Origin: Watersipora subatra
Lineage: Eukaryota; Bryozoa; Gymnolaemata; Cheilostomatida; Watersiporidae
Length of the DNA: 64,000 nt
Direction of reading: 5' to 3'
Assembly (NCBI RefSeq): GCF_963576615.1
Contig: NC_088710.1
Location: 23,183,114-23,247,113 of the forward strand
The translations under genes were made by a program, and so were the position numbers. The notes under the pieces are model-generated. The model saw only the letters and a list, made by a program, of their open reading frames with translations. It was not told the origin of the DNA and searched no databases. Within the stretch, counting starts at the first letter, position 1. Every line of letters begins with the position of its first letter. Positions 48,301 to 61,100 of this stretch are shown here, one piece after another.

Positions 48301-49257
48301 CCTCACGGTGGGGTGAGAACCAGGCTTAACACAGTTTCGCAACAGGATGTCATACTGGTCTTTCTTTGCAACTATCAGTTTCACGACGTTGTAAAGTTCA
48401 CATGTGAAAAATTAGGTGAAGCATTCAATGCTGCACAGTTTATATTGACAAAACGAAATAATAGGTAAAATTTGTTATAGCAGGCAATTTTAAAGTTTAA
48501 ATATGACATGGAAAACGTTGCAAACACGTGGGCTTGTTATTTTGTTTGCCAATGTGCCAAGGGAGATAAGTCCTTAACCATTTTAAATACCCAGTTTACA
48601 CATCATATAAAGGCTAAAACTTAAATAAACTTAAAACAGTCAAATAAGTCTGCTTAGAATTAAGAGTGTGTCAAATTTTTAATAGTACACAACTAAAAGT
48701 TGTATACTATTGAAGCCAAAGTGTACAACCAAAGGTTGTATAAATCAACATTAAATCTTGCTCAGAAAGCTTATTTTAAAGGAAACCTTTTCATACAACT
48801 TCATTCTCAGTGACTTACTTGAGAGGGAAGACTCCTCGCTGCCATAAACAGAATCCAACGATCAGTGCAAGAAGTATTACAACTGTGAGCGCTATGATCA
48901 CAACTATTATAACAATTTCATTAGGACTGTTTTGATCATTCGCCCGATATGGCAGAGTCGAACTCCGGGCCGGTATAATTTTCTCGGGTATCGTCTTCGT
49001 TGTTGTTGAAGTAGTAGGTAGACTCTGCGATGTAGAGGTATCTATAATGACAGTCGTTTCAGGAGTATTTCCTTGACATTTGCACTCATTAGCGCTGGTG
49101 TCACACTGCAGCGTTAGAGGATTGAATGTCTCATTTTCTGGGCACGGACATTGAAAGCAGGAAAGTCCTTGACATCTGTAGTAGTTCTGGCAGTTGCGAG
49201 AGTCGGTAAAGTTGGTGACTGGGTAACGCATTCCTAGGGGGACGGATTCACCGCAGG
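45393..49257 (-). CDS. single-pass membrane protein with a CBM14 chitin-binding domain (5' end missing)
   Basis: Minus-strand exons 49257-48819, 46807-46633 and 45854-45393 join in phase (acceptors ATCTGTTTGCAG, TTATTCTTTGCAG, TTCTTAATGTAG; donors GTAAGT, GTAAGC). The first gives a peritrophin-A/CBM14 domain with the spacing C-x5-C (CQNYYRC), C-x12-C (CPENETFNPLTLQC) and C-x6-C, plus extra Cys. A Thr/Ser-rich stalk follows, then a transmembrane segment (IVIIVVIIALTVVILLALIV) and WQRG. The last two exons encode a cytoplasmic tail of about 210 residues with Pro/Gln/Asn-rich stretches and a Cys cluster (CCPNC...CSDCSNCS). CBM14 domains bind chitin extracellularly. The start and signal peptide must lie on an unfound exon above 49257. 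The ATG at 49351 reads across the acceptor and is not used. Confidence 0.82.
45855..46632. other. intron of the CBM14 gene
   Basis: No additional feature seen; ordinary AT-rich intron. Confidence 0.6.
47847..48326. mobile_element. PIF/Harbinger-type MITE in a CBM14-gene intron
   Basis: 480 bp flanked by TAA at 47844-47846 and 48327-48329. Ends AGCCTAATTCTCACCCCACC and, inverted, AGCCTGGTTCTCACCCCACC. A three-base TWA duplication is the hallmark of PIF/Harbinger. The element is GC-rich (CCGGCGG, GCCGGC) against an AT-rich intron, and has no transposase. It lies in the intron between 46807 and 48819; the rest of that intron holds nothing recognisable. Confidence 0.9.
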
Positions 49258-49375
49258 CTGCAAACAGATGCAATGGTACATCATTAAAATATGTTCTGTC
49301 AGCTAGTGTCAAGTCCAAGCATCTGCCAACTGTATGAGCAGCTGCTGCCACAGCTTTCTATTCTAGTCATCTGCC

Positions 49376-49525
49376 TTAGATAGATTTGATGTTTCTCATT
49401 AGACAGACAACAGCATTAAATATAGCATTGGCCAAGATTGTATATCGTTTCTCAAGCCCGGTGGTTATAGCAATTATTTCTACGTCTGCGGGAGAGATAG
49501 GAGCTGACTTTTTCAAAAAATCAAC
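49376..49525 (-). other. open, protein-like minus-strand stretch upstream of the CBM14 exon
   Basis: Forty-nine codons from just after a TGA to a TAA, containing APISPADVEIIAITTGLEKR and a hydrophobic end. No ATG start or clear donor ties it to the CBM14 exons. It may be a relic exon of another gene or chance. Confidence 0.2.
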
Positions 49526-51640
49526 TCAAGCAATAGTTTTAAAGTTGGCTAGTTAATAGAGCAAATACATTCTTACAACGTGACGCATTGTACATTTACT
49601 TCAAATATTTCAAACTCTTTCTTGTACTGTTCTCGTGTTTACAAGCTTTGCCTTACAAAACTATAGATATGAAATTATATTACCCAAATGAAAAACAAAC
49701 AAGTTTATCGATCACGCACCGAGTATATTCAGTCACAAACAGATATTCGCAAGTCTAAGTAGAGTAATTAGGTAACCATAGACAGTAGCAGTTACGTATG
49801 AAGATTACCATGTCTAGGTATTTGACCAGACTAGAATTTGCATGAAACTCCAATTTGCTGGTATTCATACAATTGAGGAGGAACCCATTTAGTTTAGTTT
49901 CGAGCTTCACAGGCATTCAGTAGTGCAGAAATGCTGGTTAACTAATCTAAATCAATCATATTGCCAGCAGCTGGGCTCAACAAGTCTCTAATTTCAAGGT
50001 AGACCTCAATGGAATGCAACACCCTTTTATGATGAACTTGTTAGATGAGAGCGGGTATAACCATATCTAAAGGCAGCAACGTGATACACTCATAAAGATT
50101 GTGACCACCAAGTGCTTGCTCATAAGTGGTCGGATCACAAAGGAAAATTGTCTGGCTGCAGAAAGACGTTTCAGAATGTTCATCTATGTATTTGCTTGTG
50201 AAGAATAAGCCAACTTTCACTCAGTCTCAGTTATTACTAGCAAGTATATTATTAGGTTTGTACTTGACCCTACTTTTTGGATATTACGAAGAGGAGAGAT
50301 TGTGTTGGCTGGCTTGTTCTTGTCCTCTTATTTATCCCTGAACCTATGAAAAGAAGAGCTTGTAATTGGCTTATTTTTTTCTTCGTAACTGTTTCTCAAC
50401 CTACAAAGACGCGAGTTTGTTAAGGGTAGCTCATTTCTCTTCATCTCAATTTTTATTTCCAAGGACTATAACATATCCTCTAAGCGTCTAGTCCCTTTAT
50501 GTAATTAGTCTTATACACAATCTGCAAGCATTCTGTATGTCTCATTCACATACAAATGGGTGTTTTCATGTCTTTCTTCCATCATTCTCCCCAATGTTTC
50601 GATGACATCTAGCTCTTCATCTTCCTACTCACTCAGAGTGATCACACTTTCTGTGTCATTTTTGTGCCTTTTTTCAGCTCTTTGCTGATCATGGTCTGCC
50701 ATGCCTTTTGTTATTGTCTTCCTTAACTATTAGCACTTTTCCTCCCGATTATTTCCGCAGCTTCTGACACAAGAATGTCAGGGTGTTCTAACCTCACACT
50801 TATAGGTTTGGCATAAATTATTGTGTTATCAAAACTTTTATATCAAACTTCAAACAAGATAATATATTTTCGTAGTGAAAATTGTGAAAATCGCAATCTC
50901 GTGTAAAAGACTCACTCTTTGTAGCTAAGAGTGCTTCTTTTATATAAAAACAATGATAGCATAACTTATGTCAAAACATAAACATTGCACGACCCAACTT
51001 GGTACATGTGATGCACAACATTTGCCAAAAACATACATTTTATTTTTTAGTCACAAAGAGATACAACTTAACTTCACAGACAGATGTATCATAACATTGG
51101 TTTCGAGAGAAAACTTTGAAGACAGACTCAAGTTGAGACTGTTAATTCTAGTGCGAGTTCATTGCATTGCATGTCAGCAATGATTGCCAATATAACTAAA
51201 TCTGTAAACATTGCCTAACTTGTGTTAATGAGTTGCTTTCTTGGAAATGTTATGGCAATGTTGCTATAACAATATAATGGTTTTTATATAAATGCATAGC
51301 GGCCCGCATTTGCTTGGACAGCAAATCAATTCAACACAAATGAGTCATCAAGATTAAATTGTTCTCCTTCTTTAAGATATCTTCATATCTTACATATTTT
51401 TAGTTTGCACCACCAACTTGACTCTTTTTTGATCGATTTCACTGGTTTTCCAGACAATGGCTCCCGCAACTTTACATTAGTTCAATGAGGAATAGCACAT
51501 ATTCAGCGTCTAATTACGGCGATTTATTCATTTCTTTCTACACAGCAAAGTATATTCCGCAAAGTACAACTGATAACACATATTTTATATGTCTACAATA
51601 AAGGAAAACAAATCTATGCTTTACTATAAAAAGAGCAGTG
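49526..51640. other. no supported gene
   Basis: AT-rich sequence. Frames at 50126 and 50968 lack splice or family support. The missing 5' exon of the CBM14 gene could lie here or further up. Confidence 0.45.
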
Positions 51641-51644
51641 CATA

Positions 51645-52130
51645 TCTGTTTCTCGTCCATCTGCATCCAGGGGTCAAGGTTAAGATATAAAAAGGTTTCA
51701 GTGATACTCCAGCTTGTGAAGTTTAGAGATGAAAATCAACACTGCAACATCTTCACCAATTGATTGCCTTGAAATATTTATTAACCATTTATTAACACAA
51801 CAAACTAAAAGGTCATGAAAAGTGTCTATATAATAGATGTAACGCTAAACGTAGGTCCTCAGAAACAAAACCATACTTTCCGATAAAAGGAGTAACCCTA
51901 CCTGTTTTTCGTCTATCTGCATCCAGGAGTCAAGGTTAGGATAAAAATTAGCTTCGAATGATAATCAAGCTGGTGACATTTATATATGAAAATCAACACT
52001 GTAACATCTGCACATATCGATTGCATTGAAGTATTTATTAACCATTTATTAACCCAATGATCATGAAAGCAATAAATCATGAAAATGTCATGAAAGCTGT
52101 CTATATAATAGATGTAAAGCTATACATATT
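51645..52130. repeat. tandem duplication of about 250 bp
   Basis: Two diverged direct copies (about 51645-51860 and 51896-52130). They share ATCTGCATCCAGGGGTCAAG-type, GAAAATCAACACTG, TATTTATTAACCATTTATTA and GTCTATATAATAGATGTAA blocks in the same order. No coding capacity. Confidence 0.85.
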
Positions 52131-53386
52131 TTTATCCCAAGTAAAGCAAAATATGTGACCATTTAAATAGAGTTTTCGCAGTTTCCTTTAATGGACACTT
52201 TACGTAATGTATAGCTTTTTAATGTATATAACCTAATATAAGGTAAGCAAGCAATGAGCAGTATCATGAGTTTGTGAAAGTACAGTTGGCTACTAATACA
52301 AACAATGCTTTGCAATGATAGCTTGCACAGAGTACACAACTTCAAAGTGTATTTAATAAGGCTTAATCAAGTCTGGGCTTAGCCAAAATATTTTTGTTTA
52401 TTCGTTCACTCATGTTTTTTTTTTATCTAAAACTTGATTCATTCTATATAGGAAAATGACTAAAAGAAGCAAGTAGCCCCAATTCCAGCTAGCTCAGGGA
52501 AGGTAAATCTAGAAAGAGAAACTGATTTTGACAATACTTATGAAGAACTGGAGAAGATAATAAATGATGAGATACAGTGAATAACATAACTCGCAAGTAT
52601 GTTCACAGCTATCTCCCTTTTTGTTATTTGGTTGTAATTGATTTGGAAAACTCATCATACTATCCAGAGATAAGAAGATGTGAATATGCCAGATGAGCTG
52701 CATTTTGACAGATTGCATAGTGTATAGCCACAATCTACATTTTAAAAGTGACAATATTCAGGCTACTGTCTAATTAAAATAAACAAGACAAATTCTATCG
52801 ATACTACCCCAGTTCTTTACATTATTTGCATGCGTAAAGAAATGTTGTTATATCACATTCTTTTAATATGAATTGTCTGCTATGTTTCTTTTCAAGTTTA
52901 CATAAGGCGATTGTCAAAGTTTGTAGCATGCTGAACAGCGAATAATTCAGAATTTCCAATAAATTAATTTCCGTTTACCTTACCTTAGAAAACTTGTGTC
53001 TACAAGATCAGCAATATCCTTATGTGCAGTGAGATAGCGCAATATGACTTCTCACAAGATGCATGAATTAGAGCTAGTAAAATGTTCATTTACTAAACTG
53101 AACATTAGAAATTGATAAGATTATACTATTATAAAATAATATAATATTTCACTTTGTTATAAAACTTGTAATATAAAGTACAGAATTTACTAATTCAATA
53201 TGTGCTACACTATTATTATAGCAACACTGATAATACTATATGTTATAATGTTTCATTACCTGCCATAATATATGTAATATGATTTAATACAACATGTTAT
53301 AATTTGATGCAATTCAATACATGTAGGGCCTACATTATACTATAATATATTATAAACTGATGTAATTCAATATAAACTCTATGATG
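52131..53386. other. no supported gene
   Basis: AT-rich sequence with TATAATAT-type simple stretches from 53110 onward. Confidence 0.5.
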
Positions 53387-53620
53387 ATCTTTACTATAAT
53401 CTTCACCGCAATCATCACCATAATCTTCACCGCAATCGTCCCCATAATCTTCACCATAATTTTTACCATAATCATAACCGTAATCTTTGTCGTATCTCTA
53501 CCTCAATTCTTGGCATTAACTTTACTGTAATATGTACCGTAACTTTTATCGTTATCTCAACCAAAATATTTTCTGTATTTTCTAGCGTAATCTTCACCGT
53601 AATCTCTACCGAAATCTTTG
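53387..53620. repeat. 12-bp minisatellite
   Basis: About 18 degenerate copies of AATCTTCACCRT in plus orientation. Because 12 is a multiple of three, the minus strand shows a pseudo-coding pattern of four-residue repeats (VKIT/VEIT); this is not taken as a gene. Confidence 0.85.
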
Positions 53621-53999
53621 CCATCATATTTACTATCAACAAAGGTGCAGCTGTTTGTTTGAAGTTACATGTATGACTGCCTTCATAAAAGATTGCATCA
53701 TGTGATATTTGAACTTCCAACTATCAGCATGGCTGCCCATCACGCTACCTTTTTCTCAATTAACAACTCATTATTGTTGCAAGATAATTGCATAATTACC
53801 CATGGCACATCAGACGGCCAGGGTATTAGTATAGCATGACACGACATGTTATAAGATTATCTGATAAAATTATGTATGTATTAAAGAATACTACAGTATA
53901 GCGCAAGACAACATATTATACTTTGTATGGTTTGTTATAAGCTGATTTAACACCGCATAATACCAAGCAAGTGGATATAGCATATTGGAACAATACATA

Positions 54000-54178
54000 A
54001 AGTAATAAAGTTTATATATACAATATATTAATTGCAGTTTTTGTCTGTCTGTTGTTGGTGTGTCCAGTTATAGCATTAAAGTTATGGAAATTATCATTCT
54101 ACTTGGCCTTGGATTTGAACTTGGAACCTTAAGGTTTGCAGACAAGTGTGCTTACCACTAGATTAGGCAGGTACATTG
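54000..54178 (-). mobile_element. tRNA-derived SINE
   Basis: On the minus strand CCTAATCTAGTGGTAAGC (A-box region) is followed about 30 bases later by GGTTCCAAGTTCAAATCC (B box GTTCAAATCC), the internal RNA polymerase III promoter of a tRNA-like head. A tail with GGACACACCAACAACAGACA and AT-rich sequence follows. The arms do not pair as an intact tRNA, so it is called a SINE and not a tRNA gene. Its 3' end is not sharply defined. Confidence 0.65.
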
Positions 54179-55500
54179 CTGAAGAAAGAAATAATTGTGG
54201 CCATACTCATTACACCAGTAGCACTCCGTACTCTTGAAGTCTTTGATAAATGTTCTTGGTTAATACTAGCGTGATTGAAGGCCATAATTGATTGCATGAG
54301 AGAACATTATGTCTAGCCATACTCTTGTGTGTGCTCTTATTAAGTAAGTTGATTTACAAACTTATAAGTTAATTCTAGTCAGCTTAAGTTACTCTTAAGT
54401 TACTCAAGTTCTTTGGGTAATTATTTTATTACCCGTGCATTGCCAGACATTTACTAATTAAATTATAATACAGTAGAATATGAAACACTGGTATTTTTGA
54501 CAGTAACTTTGGAGAGAAGCCTGATCTCCTAAACGATATTCTTATCCTTATATGACCAAAAATATAAGAATTATTTATTGTTACATTGGTCAGGCCTTAT
54601 GTAACCCAGACTCCTATATAGGAGGTTTAAAGATGTCAAGGACAAAGCTCGAGCGACTGAGCATGAAAAACAAAAGAAAACAAAAAGAGATACACAGAGA
54701 CATTTTCAGAAACTAAAGCTCATCTGAAAATGAATAAAAAAGAAGATTATGACACCAGCTCAGTGTCAAATCTGGTTGATGACAATTCGTTAGAGCGGTT
54801 CTACTGAAACTTTTTATTTCTGTTCATTTTTGACTTCACAAAAGTAACAGTTCAGGTTCATTTTAGATTGATTAGTTCTACCTGCATGAGCTGGAAGGCG
54901 CTACACAGCAGAACACATGTCTGTGTGTTGTAGAAGTGAATAATTAAGGGAAGAAAAGCAGCATTGTTGTAGCAGGCATTGAAAGTTATAGAGGGGGTTT
55001 GAATTATTGTTTGGATTTTGGATTTGCAAATTGCAATGAGAAAGTGTAAAAATCTCATGTAATTATATTAACCATAACTGTGAGATGCTACAGCATATTT
55101 GGTAATTACTGCCATCTGGTGACAGAAATAAACAACCATAAATGTAGAGATTCCAACTCGTGTTGCCAAGGTCATGAACTACAAGTAATCAGTTTCAACA
55201 CAATACCTCACTAATAATTATATCATGAAATGACTCAGCATGAGTGCAAGCATTGAGGTTAGTTGGTATATCGGGTAGAGGGCTGTGAACATTCATAAAT
55301 TTTCCAAAACAAGTTGGTTGTCCGTTTACTGCGAGTGATAGTCTACCATAAAATGTCATGCAAGTGTCATAGATTGGAAAAGTAGGCTCAAAAGTATAAA
55401 TATAAAATAGATGTAAAGCGCTTGTGTATAAGTTTAGTGATAAAGTGGTAATTTAATTCCTTCCAGCTTTAATATTTGTCGTTGGGTTATCATAAATAAT
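54179..55500. other. no supported gene
   Basis: A 36-codon acidic open stretch around 54700-54807 (NKKEDYDTSSVSNLVDDNSL) is exon-like but has no partner. Otherwise AT-rich and featureless. Confidence 0.4.
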
Positions 55501-55502
55501 TT

Positions 55503-55665
55503 ATGAAGTAAGTTGGTTCGGTAAGTCAGTAGTACTATTATATAGAGTAAGTTAATTCTATAAAAAAGTTGTATTATTATATACAGTAAGGTAGTTCTAT
55601 AAGTCGGTAGTACTAATACACAGAGTAAATTAGTTTTACAAGTCAGTAGTAATGATATACTGTGT
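55503..55665. repeat. 39-bp minisatellite, four copies
   Basis: Units of 39-40 bp on the theme AGTAAGTTGGTTCTATAAGT then CAGTAGTACTATTATATA. The 105-residue minus-strand frame across it is repeat-derived. Confidence 0.8.
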
Positions 55666-57575
55666 ATGTTAGTCTGATATCGCTTGCTAGGCCATTTTCC
55701 ATAAGGTTGTACATGGTAATAGAGTTGTAATGTAACATTTTGTGACAACATTCATGTGGTGATTTTGTTTTATGACATACAACAATGCTAACAAATGCTA
55801 AAGAAGCTCTCTGACACGGGCCAGGTAATCATCCATATATGTTTGGCTTTGACTATAATATTACTGAAGCAAATATTCTCTATTGGCATGAATTGGTTGA
55901 TTTAAAAAAGTGACTGAGACAAGGTTTATCTAGCTGATTCTAATTTAGTCTTAAACCAAGAAACAATAGAATCAATAATTTCCTTAAAGAGTTGATATCA
56001 TTAATTATAATATTATCAGTAAGCAAACACAATACGGATATTCTACAGGTATCTAAGAGCCTCTAAAAATTTCAATTTTGCACAGCTATTTCATGCAGCA
56101 TCTTCCATAGATTTTGGTCTATTTTAATCTCTTAGAATATTATTAGTTCTTGTAATCATTAAGGGCTTTTTCTTTTAAAAATACTATATGTACTTTCTAT
56201 TGCTAGATCTTTATTTGGTGGCTAAATACTGTGCTTTTCAAGGCATGATATTCTCCTGCACGTCGATGTATCTCAAAAGTGTCTGCTGCCTATTTTACCA
56301 CTGTCAGCTTTTTGGCAATCAGTGCATTTGTTTTTGAAATCGAGTCATTTGTGATAGCCTGTGATGGCACCGCAAGAGATGACAAACAGGGGTAACTAGG
56401 TTAAATGGCTGTTATTCACAAACAATCGGAAAATGAAATGCAGAACGCTTTCATAAATTATCTGGTGAATCAGGCCATAATATTTATAACACAACCATTT
56501 CCACCACACCAGCTGTCATGTCATTTATTTCCCGCTAGACCAGTTCTTTCACAAGTGTTTCTACTATTAAAGTTGCTGATATTTCTATTATCTGTATTAC
56601 AGGCATTAATAAAATAACAAGATCTGCTGATGGCTGGCCAGGGCTGTTATTGAAACTTCTTTCATAAACTATTAATCATTATTCCTCAAAGTTTTTCTGC
56701 TATCTTTTTATACCAAACGGAATAACAGAATTATGCAGCTGGTTAGGATTGCACAATAATCCAGGGCCTACAAAAGAGCAGACTATGTAACAACAAATGT
56801 TCTCTGATGTTACAGATGATTCCGAAGTGACCAGTGATCTCTCCAGTGATCTCTGACTTTAGGGACTTGGAGAAAAACAACAAGTAGTATTTATAAACTT
56901 GCAAAACTAAACCTTGTTTAAAACATAAATTTGTATAAAACTAAAGCAAGTCAAAAAAGTTTCATTAAATAATGTTTGCTATCTACAATCTTCTCTGAAT
57001 AATTCTAAAAACATACAAAAGTGAAAATATATGGCGGCACTAATGACCATGCAATTAATGAAGTATTGAGTGTTACTAAAGTTTTATCACTCTCAAGTAC
57101 TTCACAGCCATCAAGTATAAATTAATGATACGTGTTGAACTCAGTTAAAACCATTGATCTGCAGCAGACATCATTTAGATCTATCCTAAGGTATATTTTT
57201 GTCATTATTCGTTGCGCCAATATTATACAAAAAACTTATCTAACGCACAATGCAGATTAAAAAATGCTTGAAAAAAGAGACTTCAACAGAAGTTTAATAG
57301 AGGTTGGTGTAGGTTGGAAGCACTGACACTCTGTGATCCACATTAAATCTGTTTCAATGGAATGGAGTGTTTACAGACCGATCTTTAACTTTTTATCTTA
57401 ATGAATACTGCAGATGATCTAGGATAGACAGCTGTCAGAACTGATTGAATGCCTTTGCTAGCAAAATTGGTAAATCAGTAAAACATGTATTGTGAAATAT
57501 TTTAACTTGATGTTGCTGTTAAAATATTTTATTTGACCTAATTTTTCACAAACGGAAGCTGACGCTTTACCAGAG
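55666..57575. other. no supported gene
   Basis: AT-rich sequence upstream of the short-chain collagen promoter; nothing supported. Confidence 0.5.
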
Positions 57576-57629
57576 TATAAAAAGCAGCTATACATCAATA
57601 TCAGTCGCCAAAGGAAGCTGCTGCCTAAG
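57576..57629 (+). promoter_or_regulatory. TATA box, initiator and non-coding first exon of the collagen gene
   Basis: TATAAAAAG at 57576-57584 is followed by TCAGTC at 57601-57606, an initiator-like motif whose A would be the start at 57603, 27 bases after the first T of the TATA. A 27-base leader ends at CTAAG followed by GCAAGTA (57630), a consensus GC-type donor. The matching acceptor would be TTAATTTTAG at 58189. Inferred from motifs only. Confidence 0.45.
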
Positions 57630-58197
57630 GCAAGTACATACACATACAACTAGTTTTTGATACCGCTTAGAGTAAGTTTTTGAATTTAAAAATGCATACA
57701 CACAGATTTTTAAAATAGAATTAACAATTCATATTGGAGGTATACCAAATTTTCTAAACATATTTTGTGGTAATACAAATGGAGAAACATTAAATAAGAT
57801 TCTTAATACCAAAACAATGAAAACAAAACAGGCTTACTCAGCATATAGTTGTACATTATGATGGCATTGTAATTCATCATTAACATTTATAGATTTACGT
57901 GTTCAGGGTACTTTAAAAATTTGACTTATGCAGGTAAACAATTTCAAAATTATACAATTTGTATGTATTAAAAATATTGTTGGTTAAAAGCATGAGAGGG
58001 AAATTTCATAATAAATTAGCATATAAGAACTTGCTTGTCCGGTATGCCTTGTTATTATTAAGTTACTATAATTTTATTAAATTATAATTATTATGATAAT
58101 ACATAATATGGTGAGCAGTAAATGCAGCGATCTGAATAAAATTAGTTATTTGAGGTAGATGATCTGTAAGTTTTGAATGTTAATTTTAGATTACATA

Positions 58198-61100
58198 ATG
58201 GAAAAAGGTTACGTAGTCAAGCAACAGAAGCGTAATGACGTCATCCAGGTAATGACTGCTGTTATAGCAATATCTGCTCTGGTTGTCTCTGTCTACTCTC
58301 AAATAAGTTACCAGTTGTTAAAGGAGGATGTTAATCATTTAACCGCAAGACTAGATCAGCTAGAAAGAAATGGAATACAGGTGAGAAGTTATGAAATCTG
58401 TACAGGAGATTAACGACAATTGATCTTAGTAATAGTCGATTTAACAAGAATATATTCTGAACTGGTGCAAGTAGGATTGTGCGGCAGAGCTTAATTTCTT
58501 TTAATTTTTGTTTTAACATTGGAATGGTCACATGAGAAGTTGTTTTCATTTGAAGAGTTTTTTTTTAACATGCTTAATTGTCTGAAAGTGCAGGTACATA
58601 TAACTGTCCAAGGACTTGCAATCTTATATAACAGATAGTATTATAACGATGTATGTTCAAAGTATGTTGTGTATAATAGGAACAGTAGACATAAAACATG
58701 CACTGGCACCCAGCATAGATTCTTCTTCAGCATAAATCTTGATTTTATTGAGAAAATATCAGGAAATGATGTCGCATCTTATGATAAAATTCATTTATCA
58801 AAAGATAAATGAATTTGTGCTGTTCACTTATTGGATAAGAAACTGTTTGAGACGCTGAGGTTTATAGGATTGTGTTTCTTGAAAACTTTATATCTAGGTG
58901 TCAATGATGTCTTCAACTGATATGGAACAAGTCATACAAAAAAGATCAGCAGAAGACGAGGGAGTTAGTGATGGCATACTAAGTCAATTATCACCAGGTA
59001 AATTAGCCAAAATGTAACACTCACTATAGCAACATTTTAATAGATCTTTGGTATTCAGCTTTTAAATCAAAGCAATAGACTTAATAACAAAGTTGTTAGT
59101 TTGCTAGTTTCCTACAAAAAGTAGAACAGGACACAACGGTACTTTAACAGTGGATTAGTTCAGTTCCTCAGCTCTACGCTAAATATATGTTTTTTTCAAT
59201 TTAAATACTGTTATTGTCACGGTGTCATGATGAAAAAAAACTTGTTTTCTCAATGCACTACTAACATAAAGAGACAATTCTCAATTGATTGATAAGAATA
59301 ATAGATATGCACATTAAAGTAATTATTAAATGACCTCGATATATCATAAACTGACACTACTTATGGCCTGTGAGCTGGATAAATTTGGTATACTATTTAT
59401 TTGCTCAAAATATTAGATATCTATAAAGGATAAAACTGTAGTTTAACTCAAGTTTAATTGTAAAGCTTAAACCAAAGTATAAACTTCACTACTAAGATCA
59501 GCGTTGGTCAGGAGAGCAACACTCCTCAATACAAATACACCTAAAAGTAGTGAAAAGTAAACATAGAAAGTAAACAGAGATTTTCTATTGATTAAGACTT
59601 GATGATGTCATGACAGGTGTAATCAGAGCTACATATAAAATGGTTATTAAAGGTAAAATGTTGATGATATCAGTGGAATTGCTTAAGAATGTTTTTGCAT
59701 GTACATGTATAATGAAAATATTTTGGACAGACAGAAAAAAGTCTTTGGAAACTTTAAATATATCCTTTTCTCATCAGAGTGCTGGTATGTTCTGTATTGC
59801 TTAAAAGTTCACTAGACACTCCTGAAAGTTTTTAAAGCTTTTACTCAAGTTTTTATTGGTTTTACTCAAAGCATATTTAGATTATTTTAATTTAATGAAA
59901 GACTTCAGCATCAAAAAAAAACTATTGTAACATATTTTACCAACAGGACAACTTTCATACTTAAGAGGACCTCCAGGAAGAGATGGTAGGGACGGTAGAG
60001 ATGGCAGAGATTGTGAAGAGTCAGACCTGACTGGACTGAAAACGAGGGTTGAAAAGTTGGTAAACCACACCAAATCAGTTGTAGCTCGACCATCTGCCAG
60101 GCACTCTGAAAATGGTAGGTTCGCAATAATGAACTAGTTGAACATCCTTTTAAAAAAACACTTGATTTCAATGAAAAGAAAAAACATATTATTTTTGAAA
60201 TAAGAAACATCAATATTATTTTTAGATGAACTCCTACAAGAGTTTAATCAAACAATTGCTCATGGGTTGCTGAGTCTCCTCCAAAGTAACAACAGAAAGT
60301 TGAAAGAAATTGAACGACAAATGCAAGAAGATGAGGAGAGGAGGGAACCCTCTTCAGCTGGTTAGTTGAGTTTTTCTTTTGTAGTACGCTGTGAACAATT
60401 GAAGAGTTGGTATCAAGAAAAACTTGAATTTAATAAAACTATTATTTTGAGAGCAACGGGAAGTTTGCTCATGGTAGATTTAATAGGTGATCTATAATGA
60501 AAGACAAAAATTCCTCACTTTTTATTTTGTACAAAATATTTAAGTGCTACCCAGGAAAGTATGAGACTTAGATCGCAATAATGAAGAATTGAGAGCTATG
60601 AAAACTTTTTATAAAGATTGGAAACTCTGTAACATGAAACTTGATCATTTTGTAGCTGACATACAACCAGCTTCTGGAGGAGGAAGTTCATATATTAGAT
60701 GGGGCAGAAAATCGTGTGGTGACACTTCACAGCTCCTCTACACAGGTTGGTTACAAAATATATCTACTACCATCTAATTCATTGCAGCTAACTTTATTAG
60801 GCAGATAAGATGACTGGTCATTGATTTAAAATATAATAATTTTGCAGAATCTTTATAATACATTGTTTGTAATTCTTACCGGTGACTTCAAGTGCTGATT
60901 AATATTGCATTTACTTAAGTTTCGTGATTTCTTAATGTACCCTACAGGACTAGCAGCAGGGCAACACTATGGCCATGAAGGAGGGTCATCTGTCTATACA
61001 TGTCTACCTTCAGAGCCGGAGTATAACTCATATTTAGCTAGCAACACGGGTAATTACATATATGGAGCAGAGTACCAGACCGACTCGAATATATTTCTTA

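Noticed and set aside
53472-53720. Minus-strand ORF with VKIT/VEIT repeats
   Set aside because: It is produced by a 12-bp minisatellite, whose length is a multiple of three.
54000-54178. Functional tRNA gene on the minus strand
   Set aside because: A and B boxes are present, but the acceptor and anticodon arms do not pair cleanly; a SINE head is the simpler reading.
55434-55751. 105-codon minus-strand ORF
   Set aside because: It is built from a 39-bp tandem repeat and has no splice or family support.
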